A stretch of DNA of 64,000 nt, taken from assembly GCA_963791885.1 (NCBI GenBank), contig CAWBUL010000005.1, positions 868,001-932,000 of the forward strand, read 5' to 3'. The notes below the pieces were generated by a model. It was not told the DNA's origin. It saw only the letters and a list, made by a program, of their open reading frames with translations, and made no database searches. The DNA is from CAVSUZ01 sp963791885. GTDB lineage: Bacteria; Pseudomonadota; Alphaproteobacteria; Acetobacterales; Acetobacteraceae. This document shows positions 45,707 through 56,148 of the stretch, piece after piece; position 1 is the stretch's first letter; each line of letters begins with the position of its first letter. The translations under genes were made by a program, and so were the position numbers.

Positions 45707-46681
45707 GAGTCCGTCCGGAGACTTCACGAAGGATTACAGAGTCTTCTAAGCATGAGGCGGATTGATGCGAGGCGGAGGAAGGCGAGGGCGTTATGGTTAC
45801 GATTTTCCCAGTCCTTGGCGAGCCGGCGGCATCGGTTGAGCCATGCGATGGAGCGCTCGACGATCCAGCGTTTAGGTTCGACGACGAAGCCCTTGGGGTG
45901 GTCGGAGCGCTTGACGATTTCGACGATCAGGCTGCGCATCGCGCGGGCCGCGCCGTCCTGGAAGACCGGCCCTGTGTAAGCACTGTCGGCGAATAGCTTG
46001 CGCAGGAACGGGAACTGTCCGAACAGAGTGGACAGCAGCAGGATGCCGCCGTCGCGGTCTTGCACGTTGGCGGCGGTGACCAGCGCGTGCAGCACCAGAC
46101 CCAGCGTATCGACCAGGACATGGCGCTTCTTCCCTTTGATCAGCTTGCCCGCATCAAAGCCGTGTGGGTCGATCGCTGCCCCCCTTTTTCTGCGCTTTTC
46201 ACGCTTTGGCTGTCGATGACGCAGGCGGTCGGACTGGCTTCTCGTCCCGCCTGTTCGCGGCATTTAACGTAGAGCGCGTGATGGATCTTCTCCAACGTGC
46301 CGTCCCAGCCCCACAAGCAGAAGTAGCCGTTCACCGTGCTGCGCGGTGGCAGGTCCTTTGGAATGTAGCGCCACTGGCAGCCGGTGCTCAGCACATACAT
46401 CACGCCGTTGACCACTTCGCGCATGTTGACGGTACGCTTGCCACCGCCACGCTTGGCGGGTGGTATAAGCGGCCTGATCAGCCGCCATTCCGCATCGGTG
46501 AGATCGCTCGGATAACGCAGCTTGTCGCGGTCATAGCGATGGCGGTTTTCCATCGTCCACATCAGGCACCTCGTGGCTTGGTGCCAGGCAAAGAATCACA
46601 CCCGATCGAGCCGCTTCAAGCACTCAGTCCATCCGGACCGGCAACCGATTCAAATGACTCACAAAGCCGCCGGACGGACAC
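45707..46681 (-). mobile_element. IS5-family element inside istB (975 bp)
   Basis: Ends GAGTCCGTCCGG and, at the right, CCGGACGGACAC are imperfect inverted repeats. TCA lies directly outside both ends (45704-45706 and 46682-46684), a three-base TNA-type target duplication. Removing the element and one TCA rejoins istB. Confidence 0.9.
45724..46562 (-). CDS. IS5-family transposase in two frames
   Basis: The first frame (46562 to 46140) reads YPSDLTDAEWRLIRPLIPPA, VVNGVMYVLSTGCQWRYIPK and CVIDSQSVKSAEKGG. The second (ending 45724) reads IDPHGFDAGKLIKGKKRHVL, DSAYTGPVF and WIVERSIAWLNRCRRLAKDW. They meet at A5G6 (around 46179-46189) and need a -1 shift. The same A5G6 tract occurs in the unrelated IS5 copies A and B. 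Programmed frameshifting is common in this group, so the element may be active. Confidence 0.88.
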
Positions 46682-47413
46682 TCACAGCTGCTCAAGGCGG
46701 AAACCGCCGAGCGCGAGGTTCGATCGGTTGCCTACCAGCTGAAGGCGGCGCGCTTCCCCGTCTACAAGGATCTGAGCGGTTTTGATTTTGCGTCCAGCGA
46801 AACCAATGAAGCCCTGGTGCGCCAGCTTTACCGGTGTGAGTTCATCGAAAACGCCGACAACGTGGTCCTCGTCGGCGGTCCGGGCACCGGCAAGACCCAC
46901 ATCGCCACGGCGCTTGGCGTGCAGGCGGTTGAACACCATCGCAAAAAGGTTCGGTTCTTCGGGACCGTCGACCTGGTCAATGCGCTGGAGCAGGAGAAAA
47001 CTCAGGGCCGATCGGGTCAGATCGCGGATCGGCTGATGCGGTGCGACCTCGTAATGCTCGATGAATTGGGCTATCTGCCGTTCAGCCCCTCCGGCGGCGC
47101 GCTGCTTTTCCACCTGCTGAGCAAGCTTTACGAACGGGCCTCTGTGGTCATCACCACGAACCTGAGCTTCAGCGAATGGGCTGACGTGTTCGGCGACGCT
47201 AAGATGACGACCGCCATGCTCGACCGCCTCACCCACCACTGCCACATCGTGGAAACCGGCAATGACAGCTTCCGCTTCAAAGCCAGCTCGGCCGCCAACA
47301 AGGGCCGAAAGGAAAAGGCCAAGAACTTGACCCCGGTATGACCCGCAAACCATAAATTCACCCGGGTCAGTTCTCGGTGGAAAACCCGGGTCAGTTCTCA
47401 GCGAAAATCAACA

Positions 47414-47629
47414 CTCCAGACGCTTGGAGATCAACACCACGCCCGTGCCGTCCCAGAAGATCATCTTGATCCTGTCCGCGCGGCGCGCCCTGAAGACGTA
47501 AACAACGCCCGAATAAGGATCGGTGCCCAGTTCCTCTTTGACGATGGCAGCCAGGCCATCAATGCCTTTACGGAAGTCGACGGGTTGGACCGCAACCATC
47601 ACCCGAACAGGACCGGTCGGAAAGATCAC
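47414..47629 (-). pseudogene. tnpB: IS66 TnpB, truncated by IS21
   Basis: MIFPTGPVRVMVAVQPVDFR to VVLISKRLE equals the first 72 residues of the intact TnpB at 49270. Reading then runs into the IS21 end. The final 45 residues are missing. Confidence 0.9.
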
Positions 47630-48036
47630 CTAGCGGCCTTGAGTGCCCGGATGATCCTCTCAACCAGTGCAGCATCAGCACCACCGTTGACCCAAACCGC
47701 AATCGGGCCTGCCTCGATCTCGATGATCGGAATCACCCCAGCAGGCTCCGGTTTGCTCTTCGGCGGCAAGGGTCCGGCAGCCTCGACCGTGGCAAAGGCT
47801 GGGCCGCCACTGAGAACAAGAGACCCCTCGCGGGCGGCTTTCCGCCAAGCGTAGATCTGTGACGGCAGGACATCGTGACGGCGAGCAACCTGCGACACAA
47901 TCGCGCCATGCACCACACTCTCAGCGACAATCCGTGCCTTCGCCTCATCCGACCAACGGCGCCGGCGCTCCGCACCGCTCAGAATTTCAATCCGTCGCGG
48001 TCGCTCCACAGACGAACCGTCGTTAACCACGTCCAT
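47626..48036 (-). CDS. tnpA: IS66 TnpA accessory protein
   Basis: About 136 residues from MDVVNDGSSVERPRRIEILS. The helix-turn-helix reads VHGAIVSQVARRHDVLPSQI, YAWRKAAREG. Nearly identical to the TnpA at 48863, differing at about ten positions. It overlaps tnpB by four bases. Without tnpC in cis it is useful only if the other copy supplies the transposase. Confidence 0.88.
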   Translation of the reverse strand: MDVVNDGSSVERPRRIEILSGAERRRRWSDEAKARIVAESVVHGAIVSQVARRHDVLPSQIYAWRKAAREGSLVLSGGPAFATVEAAGPLPPKSKPEPAGVIPIIEIEAGPIAVWVNGGADAALVERIIRALKAAR

Positions 48037-48115
48037 AACATCAGCTCCTGCCAACAGGACGACAAACTTGCCTCAGCTGACATTCACAAACGACGTGCCC
48101 CGTGCCACCGCTTAC

Positions 48116-48245
48116 ATTCGAAGCTTGTCAGCCGCCGTCCAACGCCATCGCCGCTCGCGGCGAACCCGTACCTCGATCTGCTCAGGAAGATCGCTCTCAA
48201 GAGCCCGCTTACGAGCCTCGTATGACGCCTCGCCCATCAGCGCTG
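48116..48245 (-). pseudogene. Fragment of a second IS66-type tnpA
   Basis: The minus strand reads YEARKRALESDLPEQIEVRV then RRERRWRWTAADKLR, like the start of IS66-type TnpA proteins, and is cut exactly at the end of the truncated IS66 copy (48115), which inserted into it. Confidence 0.5.
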
Positions 48246-48311
48246 CTGTCCATCCGCATTTCGCACACCACTCTCCCCATCATGCTCGCGTCCGGGAAGG
48301 TGCAGTTCAGC

Positions 48312-48564
48312 TCACGCTTACGGGCAGATCATCGCTGTGCTGAAGGAACATCAGGCAGGACTGCCGGTGACGGAGCTGTGCCGCAAGCACGGGATCAGCG
48401 ACACGACGTTCTACAATTGGCGATCGCGCTATGGCGAGATGGAGATCTCGGACGCCAAGAGACTGAAGGCTCTGGAAGAGGAGAACCGCAAGCTGAAGAA
48501 GCTGCTGGCGGAATCGGTGCTGGATGTGGCGACGCTGAAGGAAGCCTTGGGAAAAAACTTCTGA
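48312..48564 (+). pseudogene. IS3-family OrfA, N-terminus lost
   Basis: Reads GQIIAVLKEHQAGLPVTELC, RKHGISDTTFYNWRSRYGEM and the leucine-zipper region RLKALEEENRKLKKLLAESV. This is the helix-turn-helix DNA-binding protein of IS3 elements. The first five or so residues and the IS left end are missing. OrfB follows in another frame, as usual for IS3. Confidence 0.8.
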
Positions 48565-48862
48565 CGCCCGGCTCGCGGCGGAAAGCTGTGATCTGGGCGA
48601 TCAAAGAGAAGAGCTATTCGCAGCGGCGTGCCTGTTCGCTGCTGAGCATTGCACCGAAGGTGTTCCGTTACCTATCGCGCCGTGGCGGCGACGCTGCGGT
48701 TCGCACGCGGCTCCGCGCGTTGGCGGCCGAGCGGCGCCGGTTCGGATATCGGCGTTTGCATATTCTGCTGCGGCGAGAAGGGAGTAAGCGGTGGCACGGG
48801 GCACGTCGTTTGTGAATGTCAGCTGAGGCAAGTTTGTCGTCCTGTTGGCAGGAGCTGATGTT

Positions 48863-49273
48863 ATGGACGTGGTTAACGACGGTTCGTCTGTGGAGCGACC
48901 GCGACGGATTGAAATTCTGAGTGGTGCGGAGCGCCGGCGCCGTTGGTCGGATGAGGCGAAGGCACGGATTGTCGCTGAGAGTGTGGTGCCTGGCGCGATG
49001 GTGTCGCAGGTTGCTCGCCGTCACGATGTCCTGCCGTCACAGATCTACGCTTGGCGGAAAGCCGCCCGCGAGGGCTCTCTTGTTCTCACGGGCGGCCCAG
49101 CCTTTGCCACGGTCGAGGCTGCCGGACCCTTGCCGCCCGAGACCAAGCCGAAGCATGCCGGTGCGGTGCCGATCATCGAGATCGAGGCGGGCCCGATTGC
49201 CGTTCGGGTCAACGATGGTGCTGATGCTGCACTGGTTGAGAGGATCATCCGGGCACTCAAGGCCGCCAGGTGA
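48863..49273 (+). CDS. tnpA: IS66 TnpA accessory protein
   Basis: 136 residues from the ATG at 48863, with AGGAG nine bases upstream (a TTG at 48845 is the alternative). The N-terminal homeodomain-like region reads GAERRRRWSDEAKARIVAES and VSQVARRHDVLPSQIYAWRK. The C-terminus is beta-rich (GAVPIIEIEAGPIAVRVNDG). It overlaps tnpB by four bases. Required with TnpB and TnpC for transposition in the IS66 family. Confidence 0.92.
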   Translation: MDVVNDGSSVERPRRIEILSGAERRRRWSDEAKARIVAESVVPGAMVSQVARRHDVLPSQIYAWRKAAREGSLVLTGGPAFATVEAAGPLPPETKPKHAGAVPIIEIEAGPIAVRVNDGADAALVERIIRALKAAR

Positions 49274-49623
49274 TCTTTCCGACCGGTCCTGTTCGGGTGA
49301 TGGTTGCGGTCCAACCCGTCGACTTCCGCAAAGGCATCGATGGCCTGGCTGCCATCGTCAAAGAGGAACTGGGCACCGATCCTTATTCGGGCGTTGTTTA
49401 CGTCTTCAGGGCGCGCCGCGCGGACAGGATCAAGATGATCTTCTGGGACGGCACGGGCATAGTGTTGATCTCCAAGCGTCTGGAGGATGGCAAGTTCCGC
49501 TGGCCTCGGATTGAGGCAGGCGTGATGCGTCTGTCACCGGCACAATTGACCACGTTATTCGAAGGTCTCGATTGGACGCGCGTGCATGTGCGGCGTGTGC
49601 GTGCGCCGCAGGAAGTGCTGTGA
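49270..49623 (+). CDS. tnpB: IS66 TnpB accessory protein
   Basis: 117 residues, standard IS66 Orf2 length. Conserved sequence: GPVRVMVAVQPVDFRKGIDG, VYVFRARRADRIKMIFWDGT, DGKFRWPRIEAG. The start is the GTG in the GTGA overlap with tnpA. Its biochemical role is unknown, but it is essential in studied IS66 members. Intact. Confidence 0.93.
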   Translation: MIFPTGPVRVMVAVQPVDFRKGIDGLAAIVKEELGTDPYSGVVYVFRARRADRIKMIFWDGTGIVLISKRLEDGKFRWPRIEAGVMRLSPAQLTTLFEGLDWTRVHVRRVRAPQEVL

Positions 49624-49690
49624 TCGCTCGATGCTCACACACGATATTGGTGATCACAAATCGGTCGGAATGTGATTCACTCGAGTCGCC

Positions 49691-51231
49691 ATGGATGCCG
49701 CTCTGCCGCAAAATCTTGCTGAGGCTCATGCGCTGATCGAGCGCCTGACGGCAAGTCTGGCCGAGAAGGATGCAGCGCTATCGCATCGTGACGAAGAGAT
49801 CGAGCGGCTCGAGCGCATCCTCGATAAATATATCCGCCGTCAGTATGGCAAGAGTTCAGAACAGCTGCCGCCAGAACAGATGGCGCTTGGGCTTGAGGAT
49901 CTCGAGACGGGAATTGCCGCGGCAAAAGCCAAAGCGGAGAGCCAGGACGCGACGCGTGTCAGACGCCACGGCGTCAAGCGCGGTGATCTGCCTGATCATT
50001 TGCCGCGCGTCGAAATCGTCATCGAGCCCGAGATCCAGATCTGCCCCTGCTGCGGTGGAGCATTGCATGTCATCGGTGAGGACAAATCGGAGCGCCTTGA
50101 CGTTATCCCTGCCCAGCATCGTGTCCTCGTGACCCGTCGGCCGAAATATGGCTGCCGCTCGTGTCGCGAGGGCGTTAGCCAGGCACCGACGCCGCCGCAT
50201 ATCATCGAAGCTGGCCTACCCACCGAGGCGGTGCTGGCCCATGTCCTGGTCAGCAAATATGCCGACCATCTGCCGTTGTATCGCCAGCACCAGATCCTGC
50301 AGCGCCAAGGCATCAGGATCGATCGCTCCTGTCTGGCCGATTGGGTGGGGCGCAGCGCCTTTGCCTTGAGGCCGATCGTCGCGCGCATGCTGGAGTTGCT
50401 GAAACGATCGACCAAGTTGTTCTGCGATGAAACGACGGTGCCCGTGCTCGATCCTGGGCGTGGCAAGACAAAGACCGGCTATCTGTGGGCAATCGCTCGC
50501 GACGATCGGCCATGGAACGGCCCTGATCCTCCCGGCGTCGTCTACGTTTATGCACCAGGCCGTGCTGGGGAATATGCGCGTCAGGCACTCCGCGGCTTCA
50601 AGGGCGTTCTCCAGGTGGACGGATACACCGGCTATAACGCCCTGACCGATGGCCGTCGGAAGGAAGATCCCTTGGACCTGGCTCTTTGCTGGGCACATTG
50701 GCGAAGAGACTTCTTTGACATCAACAAGGGCGGGTCTGCGCCGATCGCTGCCGAGGTCCTGAATCAAATCGCCGCGCTTTACCAGATCGAGACCGACTCC
50801 GTGGTCGGAGTGCCGAGGAACGTCGTGCCGCGCGTCAGGTCAGGACCGTGCCACTCATCGACGATCTGTTCCGTTGGTTGGAGCAGAAGCTGCCGCTCCT
50901 GCCCCAGAGCGGCAAAATGGCAGAAATCATCCGCTACGGTCTCAAGCGTCGTGACGGGCTGACGCGGTTCCTCGATGACGGCACCATCGAAATCGATAAC
51001 AATACGGTCGAGCGAGCCATTCGCCCAATCACGCTGAACCGCAAGAATGCCCTGTTCGCCGGCCATGATGAGGGAGCAGCTGCCTGGGGACTGATCGCTT
51101 CGCTCGTCGAAACCTGCAAGTCGAACGGTGTCGAGCCACAGCGTTATCTGACCGATGTCCTCACCAAAATCGCCCAGCACTGGCCCATGTCAAAGCTCGA
51201 CCAGCTGCTCCCCTGGGCTCACGTGGGCTGA
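49691..51231 (+). pseudogene. tnpC: IS66 transposase TnpC with one frameshift
   Basis: About 513 codons. An N-terminal coiled coil (RDEEIERLERILDKYIRRQY) is followed by a zinc-binding motif (CPCCGGALH), DDE residues in KLFCDETTVPVLD and GVLQVDGYTGYN, CWAHWRRDF, and the Glu in IDNNTVERAIRPITL. A single missing base near 50800 (the native frame would read VRGRSAEERRAARQV) moves the last third to another frame, so the Glu is lost from the product. With perfect ends and target duplication otherwise, this damage is recent or a sequencing error. Confidence 0.9.
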
Positions 51232-51486
51232 AGCCACCGCTTACAGAAGGGATCATGCTAAATCACAAGAAGCTGTTCCGGCTCTACCGCGAGGAACGAC
51301 TGGTTGTGCGGCGGCGTGGCGGTCGCAAGCGATCGGCGCCGGTTTGCATCCCAGGCCGAGGCGTGCATGGCGTGCTTCAGCTTCATCGAGCGCTGGTACA
51401 ACCCGGTGAGGCTGCATTCTGCCCTCGGCTACCAATCGCCCATGGCCTACGAAGCTGCTCTGGAGAACGCTACGACAGAACTGTAA

Positions 51487-51709
51487 CAACCACGTCCCTC
51501 ACCACTCCACGAAAACGGGGGAGCTTCACAAGCCTGGGGATCGTGTGACTCAGGGCCGACTGCGAAACGCCAAGCTGCGCTGCTGCCTCGGTGAAACTGC
51601 GCTCCTTCGCGACCGCGAGGGAGGGCGACGAGATCGTTCAGATTCTCGCGTGCGTGCCCAGGCTTGTGGCACGGCAGGCCTTGCTTTCGCTAACGCTGTT
51701 TCTTGCCCT
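51487..51709. other. Spacer between IS3 remnant and efflux operon
   Basis: No gene is supported. The IS3 right end probably lies near 51500-51550 but no partner repeat survives. The 3' end of the efflux gene begins at 51710. Confidence 0.35.
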
Positions 51710-54700
51710 CTATTCGGCCGGATGCTCAATCGGGCCTTGGTTGGCCGGATGTTCGACAGCGCTCTCGCTTTCGACAGGCATGGGCCTCGGTCGCGAGGAC
51801 GGTTTCAGCCGCTCTCGAAGCCCTTGGAAGATGACATACAGTGCCGGAATGGCAAAGATACCGATGATCGAAGCGGACAGCATGCCACCGAACACCGGTG
51901 TGCCGACATTGCGCCGTGCCAACCGGGAGGGGCCGACAGCGACAACAAGCGGCAGCAGGCCCAGGATGAAGGCGAACGACGTCATCATCACCGGCCGGAA
52001 CCGTAGGCGCGCACCCTCCGTGGCCGCCTCCAGCAGCGGCACGCCATGCTCCCGGCGCTCCTTGGCGAACTCGACGATCAGAATGCCGTTCTTCGCCGCC
52101 AAGCCGATCAGCACGACCATGCCGATCTGCGCGTAGAGATCGAGCGTGAGTCCGGTGACCGCGATAGCGAAATACGATCCGACCACACCGACGGTGACCG
52201 AGAGCAGCACCGGGATCGGGATGGTCCAGCTTTCATACAGAGCGACCAGGAACAGGTAGGCGAACAGCAGCGCAAAGCCGAGGATGATCGCCGTCTTTCC
52301 TTCGGCCCGCTTCTCCTGGAAGGAGATATCGGTCCACTGGCCACGGTAGCCGCGCGGCAGTGTCTGCGCCGCAACCTGATCCATCGCCGCCAGCGCCTGA
52401 CCCGAGGACACGCCCGGCGCCGGGCCTCCCTGCACTGTTGCCGCGAGGCGGTTGTTGTAGCGAATGATCGCCTGCGGCCCGATGATCGTCCTTACTTCCA
52501 CCAGGCTGCGCAGGGGTATCATCTTGCCGTCGGCGCTGCGTACGTTGATGCGGTAAATGTCATCCACCGCATTGCGGTCCTCGGCTTCACCCTGGACCTG
52601 AACCTGCCAGGTGCGTCCGAACAGGTTCATGTCATTCACATAGTAGCCGCCCAGCGTGGCCTGCAGCGCCTGGAAGATGCTGGCCAAATCGACCTTCAGG
52701 ACCTGCGCTTTGTCCCGGTCGATGTCGAGATAGATCGATGGCGTGCCCGCGGAATAGGTGCTGAACACACGGCTGAGTTTCGGGTTCTGGTTCGCGGCCA
52801 CCAGCAGCCCCCGCAGTACTTGCGAAAGCGCCTGCGGCGTACTGCCGCCGGTGTCCTGCAACACGAAGCTGAAGCCGCCGCCAGTACCCAGGCCGATGAT
52901 GGGTGGCGGCGCCAGCGGCACTGCGCGCCCGCCGCGCAGCGACCGGAATTTTGTCGAGAGCCGTGCGATCATCGCCTGTGCCGAGTTCATCCGGGCTCGT
53001 CCGCTCCTCGAACGGCTTCAACGACACGATCAGGAAGGCGGCGTTCGGTTGGGAGTAGTTGTCGATGAAGTTCAGGCCGATCGTGGCCGAGTAGTCGGCG
53101 ACCGCATGCTCCTGCTTCAGGATGTTTTCGATCTGGCCGACCACGTCCGTCGTTCGTGCGACCGAGGCGCCATCCGGCAGCGAGACGACCACGAAGAATG
53201 CCCCCTGGTCATCCTCCGGCAGGAAGCCGGTCGGCGTGATCTTTCCCAGTGCCCAGATCCCGGCCATCGACCCCGCAACCAGGACCAGGCCGATGATCGA
53301 AATCCGCACCAGACGTGCGACGATCGCCCCATAGCCGTCCCGCACCCAGTCGATCCCGCGCATCAGCATGCCGATAGGGCCGCGTCGCGGCCCGTGATGT
53401 GGGCGCAGGAACAGTGCACAGAGTGCGGGCGACAGAGTCAGCGCGTTGATCGCCGAGAGGAACATCGCGACTGCGACCGTGACAGCAAACTGCCGGAACA
53501 GCTCACCGGAAATGCCGGGAATGAACGCGACCGGCACGAAGACCGACAACAGCACCAGAGTGATCGCGATGATCGGCGCGAAGATCTGCCCCATCGCCAT
53601 CTTGGTGGCCTCGGCGGGTGACAGCTCCGGATGCTGCTCCATCACCAGCTCGACCGCCTCGACCACGACGATGGCGTCGTCCACCACGATGCCGATCGCC
53701 AGCACGATGGCCAGCAGCGACACGGTATTCGCTGAATACCCGATCGCGTACAGCACGATGAACGTGCCGATCAGGCTGACGGGGACGGCGATCGTCGGAA
53801 TCAGTGTGGCGCGTAAATTCCCGAGGAACAGGAAGACGACCAGCACCACCAGCACAAAGGCCTCGATGAGAGTCTTCTGGACCTCATGGATTGTCGCGGT
53901 GACAAACGTCGTCGGATCGTACGTCACCTTCCAGGCGAGATCGTCCGGAAAACTGTGCGCGGCGTCCTGCATCACAGCCTTGACGCCGTTCAGCGCTGAC
54001 AGCGCGTTCGCGCCGGGCGCCTGATACACCGCGATCAGCGCGGCCGGCGCACCGTTCAGGCGCGTCGACCGGTCCATGTTGGCCGCCCCGAGTTGCAGCC
54101 GCGCCACGTCCCCCAGTCGCAAAATCGATCCGTCCGGGTTGGTCCGGATGACGATCTGCTCGAATTCCTTGGTCGAAGTCAGCCGCCCTTTCGTTTGCAC
54201 GTTGAGCTGCAGCTGCTGATCGTTCGACGTCGGCCGTGCTCCGATCCGCCCGACCGCGGCCTGCACATTCTGTGACTGAAGCGCGTTGATGATGTCGGCG
54301 GTGGTCAGCCCCAGTCCGGTCAGCCGATCCGTCCGCACCCAGACCCGCATCGAATAGTCCTGCGGACCGAACAGGGTTGCGTCACCTACACCGGGCGAGC
54401 TGCGGATCTGGTCCAGCAGGTTGATCGTCGCATAATTCGAAATAAACAGCTCGTCATGGGTTCGCTTGGGCGAGTACAGCGCGATCACCCCCAGCAGCGC
54501 AGAGGATTGCTTCTTGACGGTGATACCTTGCTTTCGAACATCCTCCGGCAGCTTCGACAAAGCCACCTGAACCCGGTTATTCACGTTGACCGTGTCGATA
54601 TCCGGGTCGGTCCCCAGCTCGAAGGAGACTTTCAGCGAGTAGCTGCCGTCATTCCCGCTGACGCTCTTCATGTAGATCATCTTATCGACGCCGATGACCT

Positions 54701-54905
54701 GGCTTTCGATCGGCTGTGCAACCGTGGCTTCAACCACCGCCGCCGATGCGCCCGGATACGTCGTCGTCACCGACACCTGCGGCGGCACGATGTCGGGATA
54801 CTGCGCGATCGGGATGACAAACAGGGACAGCAAGCCGGCAATCGTCGTCAGAATGGCGATGACGGTCGCGAGCCGGGGACGATCGATAAAGATCGTCGAA
54901 AACAT
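51710..54905 (-). pseudogene. RND (HAE1/AcrB-type) efflux permease, one frameshift
   Basis: About 1065 codons, normal for the family. Features in order: MFSTIFIDRPRLATVIAILT, YPDIVPPQVSVTTTYPGAS, the membrane helix 4 pair of Asp in AIGIVVDDAIVVVEAVE, FIPGISGELFRQFAVTVAVA, and late helices (YAQIGMVVLIGLAAKNGILI, VGTPVFGGMLSASIIG). The frame breaks near 52985: SPDEL leads into noise while SAQAMIARLSTKFRSLRGGR continues in another frame. The pump would export drugs, solvents or other amphiphiles with its adaptor. Inactive as read; one base would restore it. Confidence 0.9.
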
Positions 54906-54908
54906 GTC

Positions 54909-56032
54909 TTAGGTTCCGCTAGGCGGAGGTGGCACCGGACTCGCCGCCACCGGCGCCCCAGCCCGCAAGGTCTCCATCCCCTGAACCACCACCTGCTCTC
55001 CGCCCTTGAGGCCCTGATCCACCACCGCGTACAGCCCTTGCTCGCCCCCGAGTTTCACCCGGGTCACGGCGGCCTTTCCGTCCGCGACGGTGAAAACATA
55101 CGTGCCTTGCTGGTCCACGAGCAGGGCAGTCTGCGGAATCAGGACCTTTTCTTGCGGCTTTTCGGATTCCACCGACACACGGACGAGCTGGCCGTCGATC
55201 AATTTGTCGTCCGGGTTCGGCATGGTGGCACGAACCAGAACTGTGTCGGTCGCGCGGTCTACCGACACATCGACGAAGTTGATCGTTCCGGTCTGGTTAT
55301 AGAGTGACCCGTCCGAAAACCGGATCTTGATCGCCAGTCCGCTTCTCTGACCCCCTGGTCCTTGTCCTTCTGCACCTGCAGAAACTCGCGCTGGCTGACC
55401 GGGAAGCTGACATACATCGGGTCGCGGCTGACGATCGTGGTCAGAGGCCCGCTATCAGGACCGACAAGATTTCCCACCGTATATTTGGATAACCTCACCT
55501 CTCCGGTGATGGGGGCGACGATCTCCGTGTACCCGAGATTGATCTGCGCCGTTTTCAGGTTCGCGTCGGAGGACACGATGTCGCCCTGGGCGCTTTTCTC
55601 CTCCGCGATCCGCTGATCGAGCGTTGCCTGCGCGGCGGTGTTGGTTTTGACCAACTCTTCCGTCCGGGCACGCTGCGCCGTCGCATTCGCAAACTTCGCC
55701 TGGGCCTGTATCAGGGCGCCGCGCGCCTGCATCTCGGCCGCTTTATAGGTATCCGGTTCGATTTCGTAGAGGGGTTGGCCCTCTTTGACCAAGTCCCCTT
55801 CCTTGAACAGCATCTTCTGCAGGAAACCGGTGACACGCGCCCGGACGTCCACCTGTTCCATCGCCTCAACGCGACCAACAAACTCGGTTGACTGCGTGAT
55901 CGGCCGCAGTTCGGCGGCAACGGTTCCGACTGGGACTGCGGCTGGTTGCTGCGCCCGGCTTGGCACGAGGGGGACAAACAGAGGGAGCAGGAAAGCTAGT
56001 ACAGACGCTTGCCGCCACATTGCCGTTCTCAT
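54909..56032 (-). pseudogene. RND efflux periplasmic adaptor, one frameshift
   Basis: About 374 codons. Signal peptide (SVLAFLLPLFVPLVPSRAQ), lipoyl half (TEFVGRVEAMEQVDVRARVT, LFKEGDLVKEGQPLYEIEP), alpha hairpin (AQAKFANATAQRARTEELVK), and a second half LGYTEIVAPITGEVRLSKYT. The beta-barrel continues in another frame after a shift near 55350, reading SVDRATDTVLVRATMPNPDD to 54909. It is separated from the pump by three bases, one operon. The start is uncertain: 56032 (MRTAMWRQ) or the next Met. Confidence 0.88.
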
Positions 56033-56148
56033 TCCCCCGGGCACGCACCATGAAACCAAGCCAGACGAGGTGTCCAGGGAAAAATCCGAACCCGGCAGCC
56101 CTGCTCCCAGAGTGTCTTATACCCAATGGCTATGGTGCTCATGACCTA

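Larger units (their letters stand above)
45574..47341 (+). pseudogene. istB: IS21 helper ATPase IstB, frameshifted and split by IS5
   Basis: The start MRHDPAGAAIVVMLRGLKMF is followed by a lost base near 45670 (the proper frame would read APAFNSAVPILSQLLKAE), then by IS5 insertion at 45706. The rest resumes after 46684: ETAEREVRSVAYQLKAARFP, Walker A GGPGTGKTH, Walker B LVMLDELGYLPFS, VVITTNLSFSEWADVF, to 47341. IstB is the AAA+ target-selection ATPase. This copy cannot work. Confidence 0.9.
43940..47413 (+). mobile_element. IS21-family element carrying an IS5 insertion
   Basis: Ends are TGTTGAGTTTCATCGAGAAC at the left, and TGTTGATTTTCGCTGAGAAC at the right (reverse complement), with internal repeats of GAACTGACCC, as in IS21 elements. 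It carries istA and istB. The right end lies inside an IS66 tnpB; the left flank is unrelated, so no clear target duplication remains. Confidence 0.85.
47414..48115 (-). mobile_element. IS66-family element, truncated copy
   Basis: Its upstream end is intact (minus strand GTAAGCGGTGGCACGGGGCA, ending at 48115), identical at the terminus to the full copy at 48784. The IS21 right end cuts it at 47413, so most of tnpB's end and all of tnpC are gone. Orientation is opposite to the full copy. Confidence 0.9.
48784..51244 (+). mobile_element. IS66-family element, full length (2461 bp)
   Basis: Starts GTAAGCGGTGGCACGGGGCA and ends GAAGCCACCGCTTAC. The perfect 8-bp duplication AGAAGGGA flanks it at 48776-48783 and 51245-51252. 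It carries tnpA, tnpB and tnpC and was inserted into an IS3 orfB. Confidence 0.96.
48565..51486 (+). pseudogene. IS3-family OrfB, split by IS66 and lacking its catalytic core
   Basis: The 5' part (AIKEKSYSQRRACSLLSIAP, AAERRRFGYRRLHILLRREG) stops at the IS66 insertion at 48783. It resumes at 51253 (LNHKKLFRLYREERLVVRRR), then after about 51340 jumps to a C-terminus from a different IS3 subgroup (FIERWYNPVRLHSALGYQSP). The DDE core between is absent. Either a large deletion or recombination between two elements made this chimera. Confidence 0.8.

Noticed and set aside
43932..47421. Eight-base IS21 target duplication (CGCCAGAC/CTCCAGAC)
   Set aside because: One mismatch, and the right copy is ordinary tnpB sequence while the left flank is not tnpB; I treat it as coincidence.
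47414..51244. Calling the two IS66 copies a functional composite transposon
   Set aside because: One copy is truncated by IS21 and the other has a frameshifted tnpC; the enclosed DNA is only IS remnants.
52046..53068. 340-codon plus-strand frame
   Set aside because: Shadow of the RND pump on the other strand.
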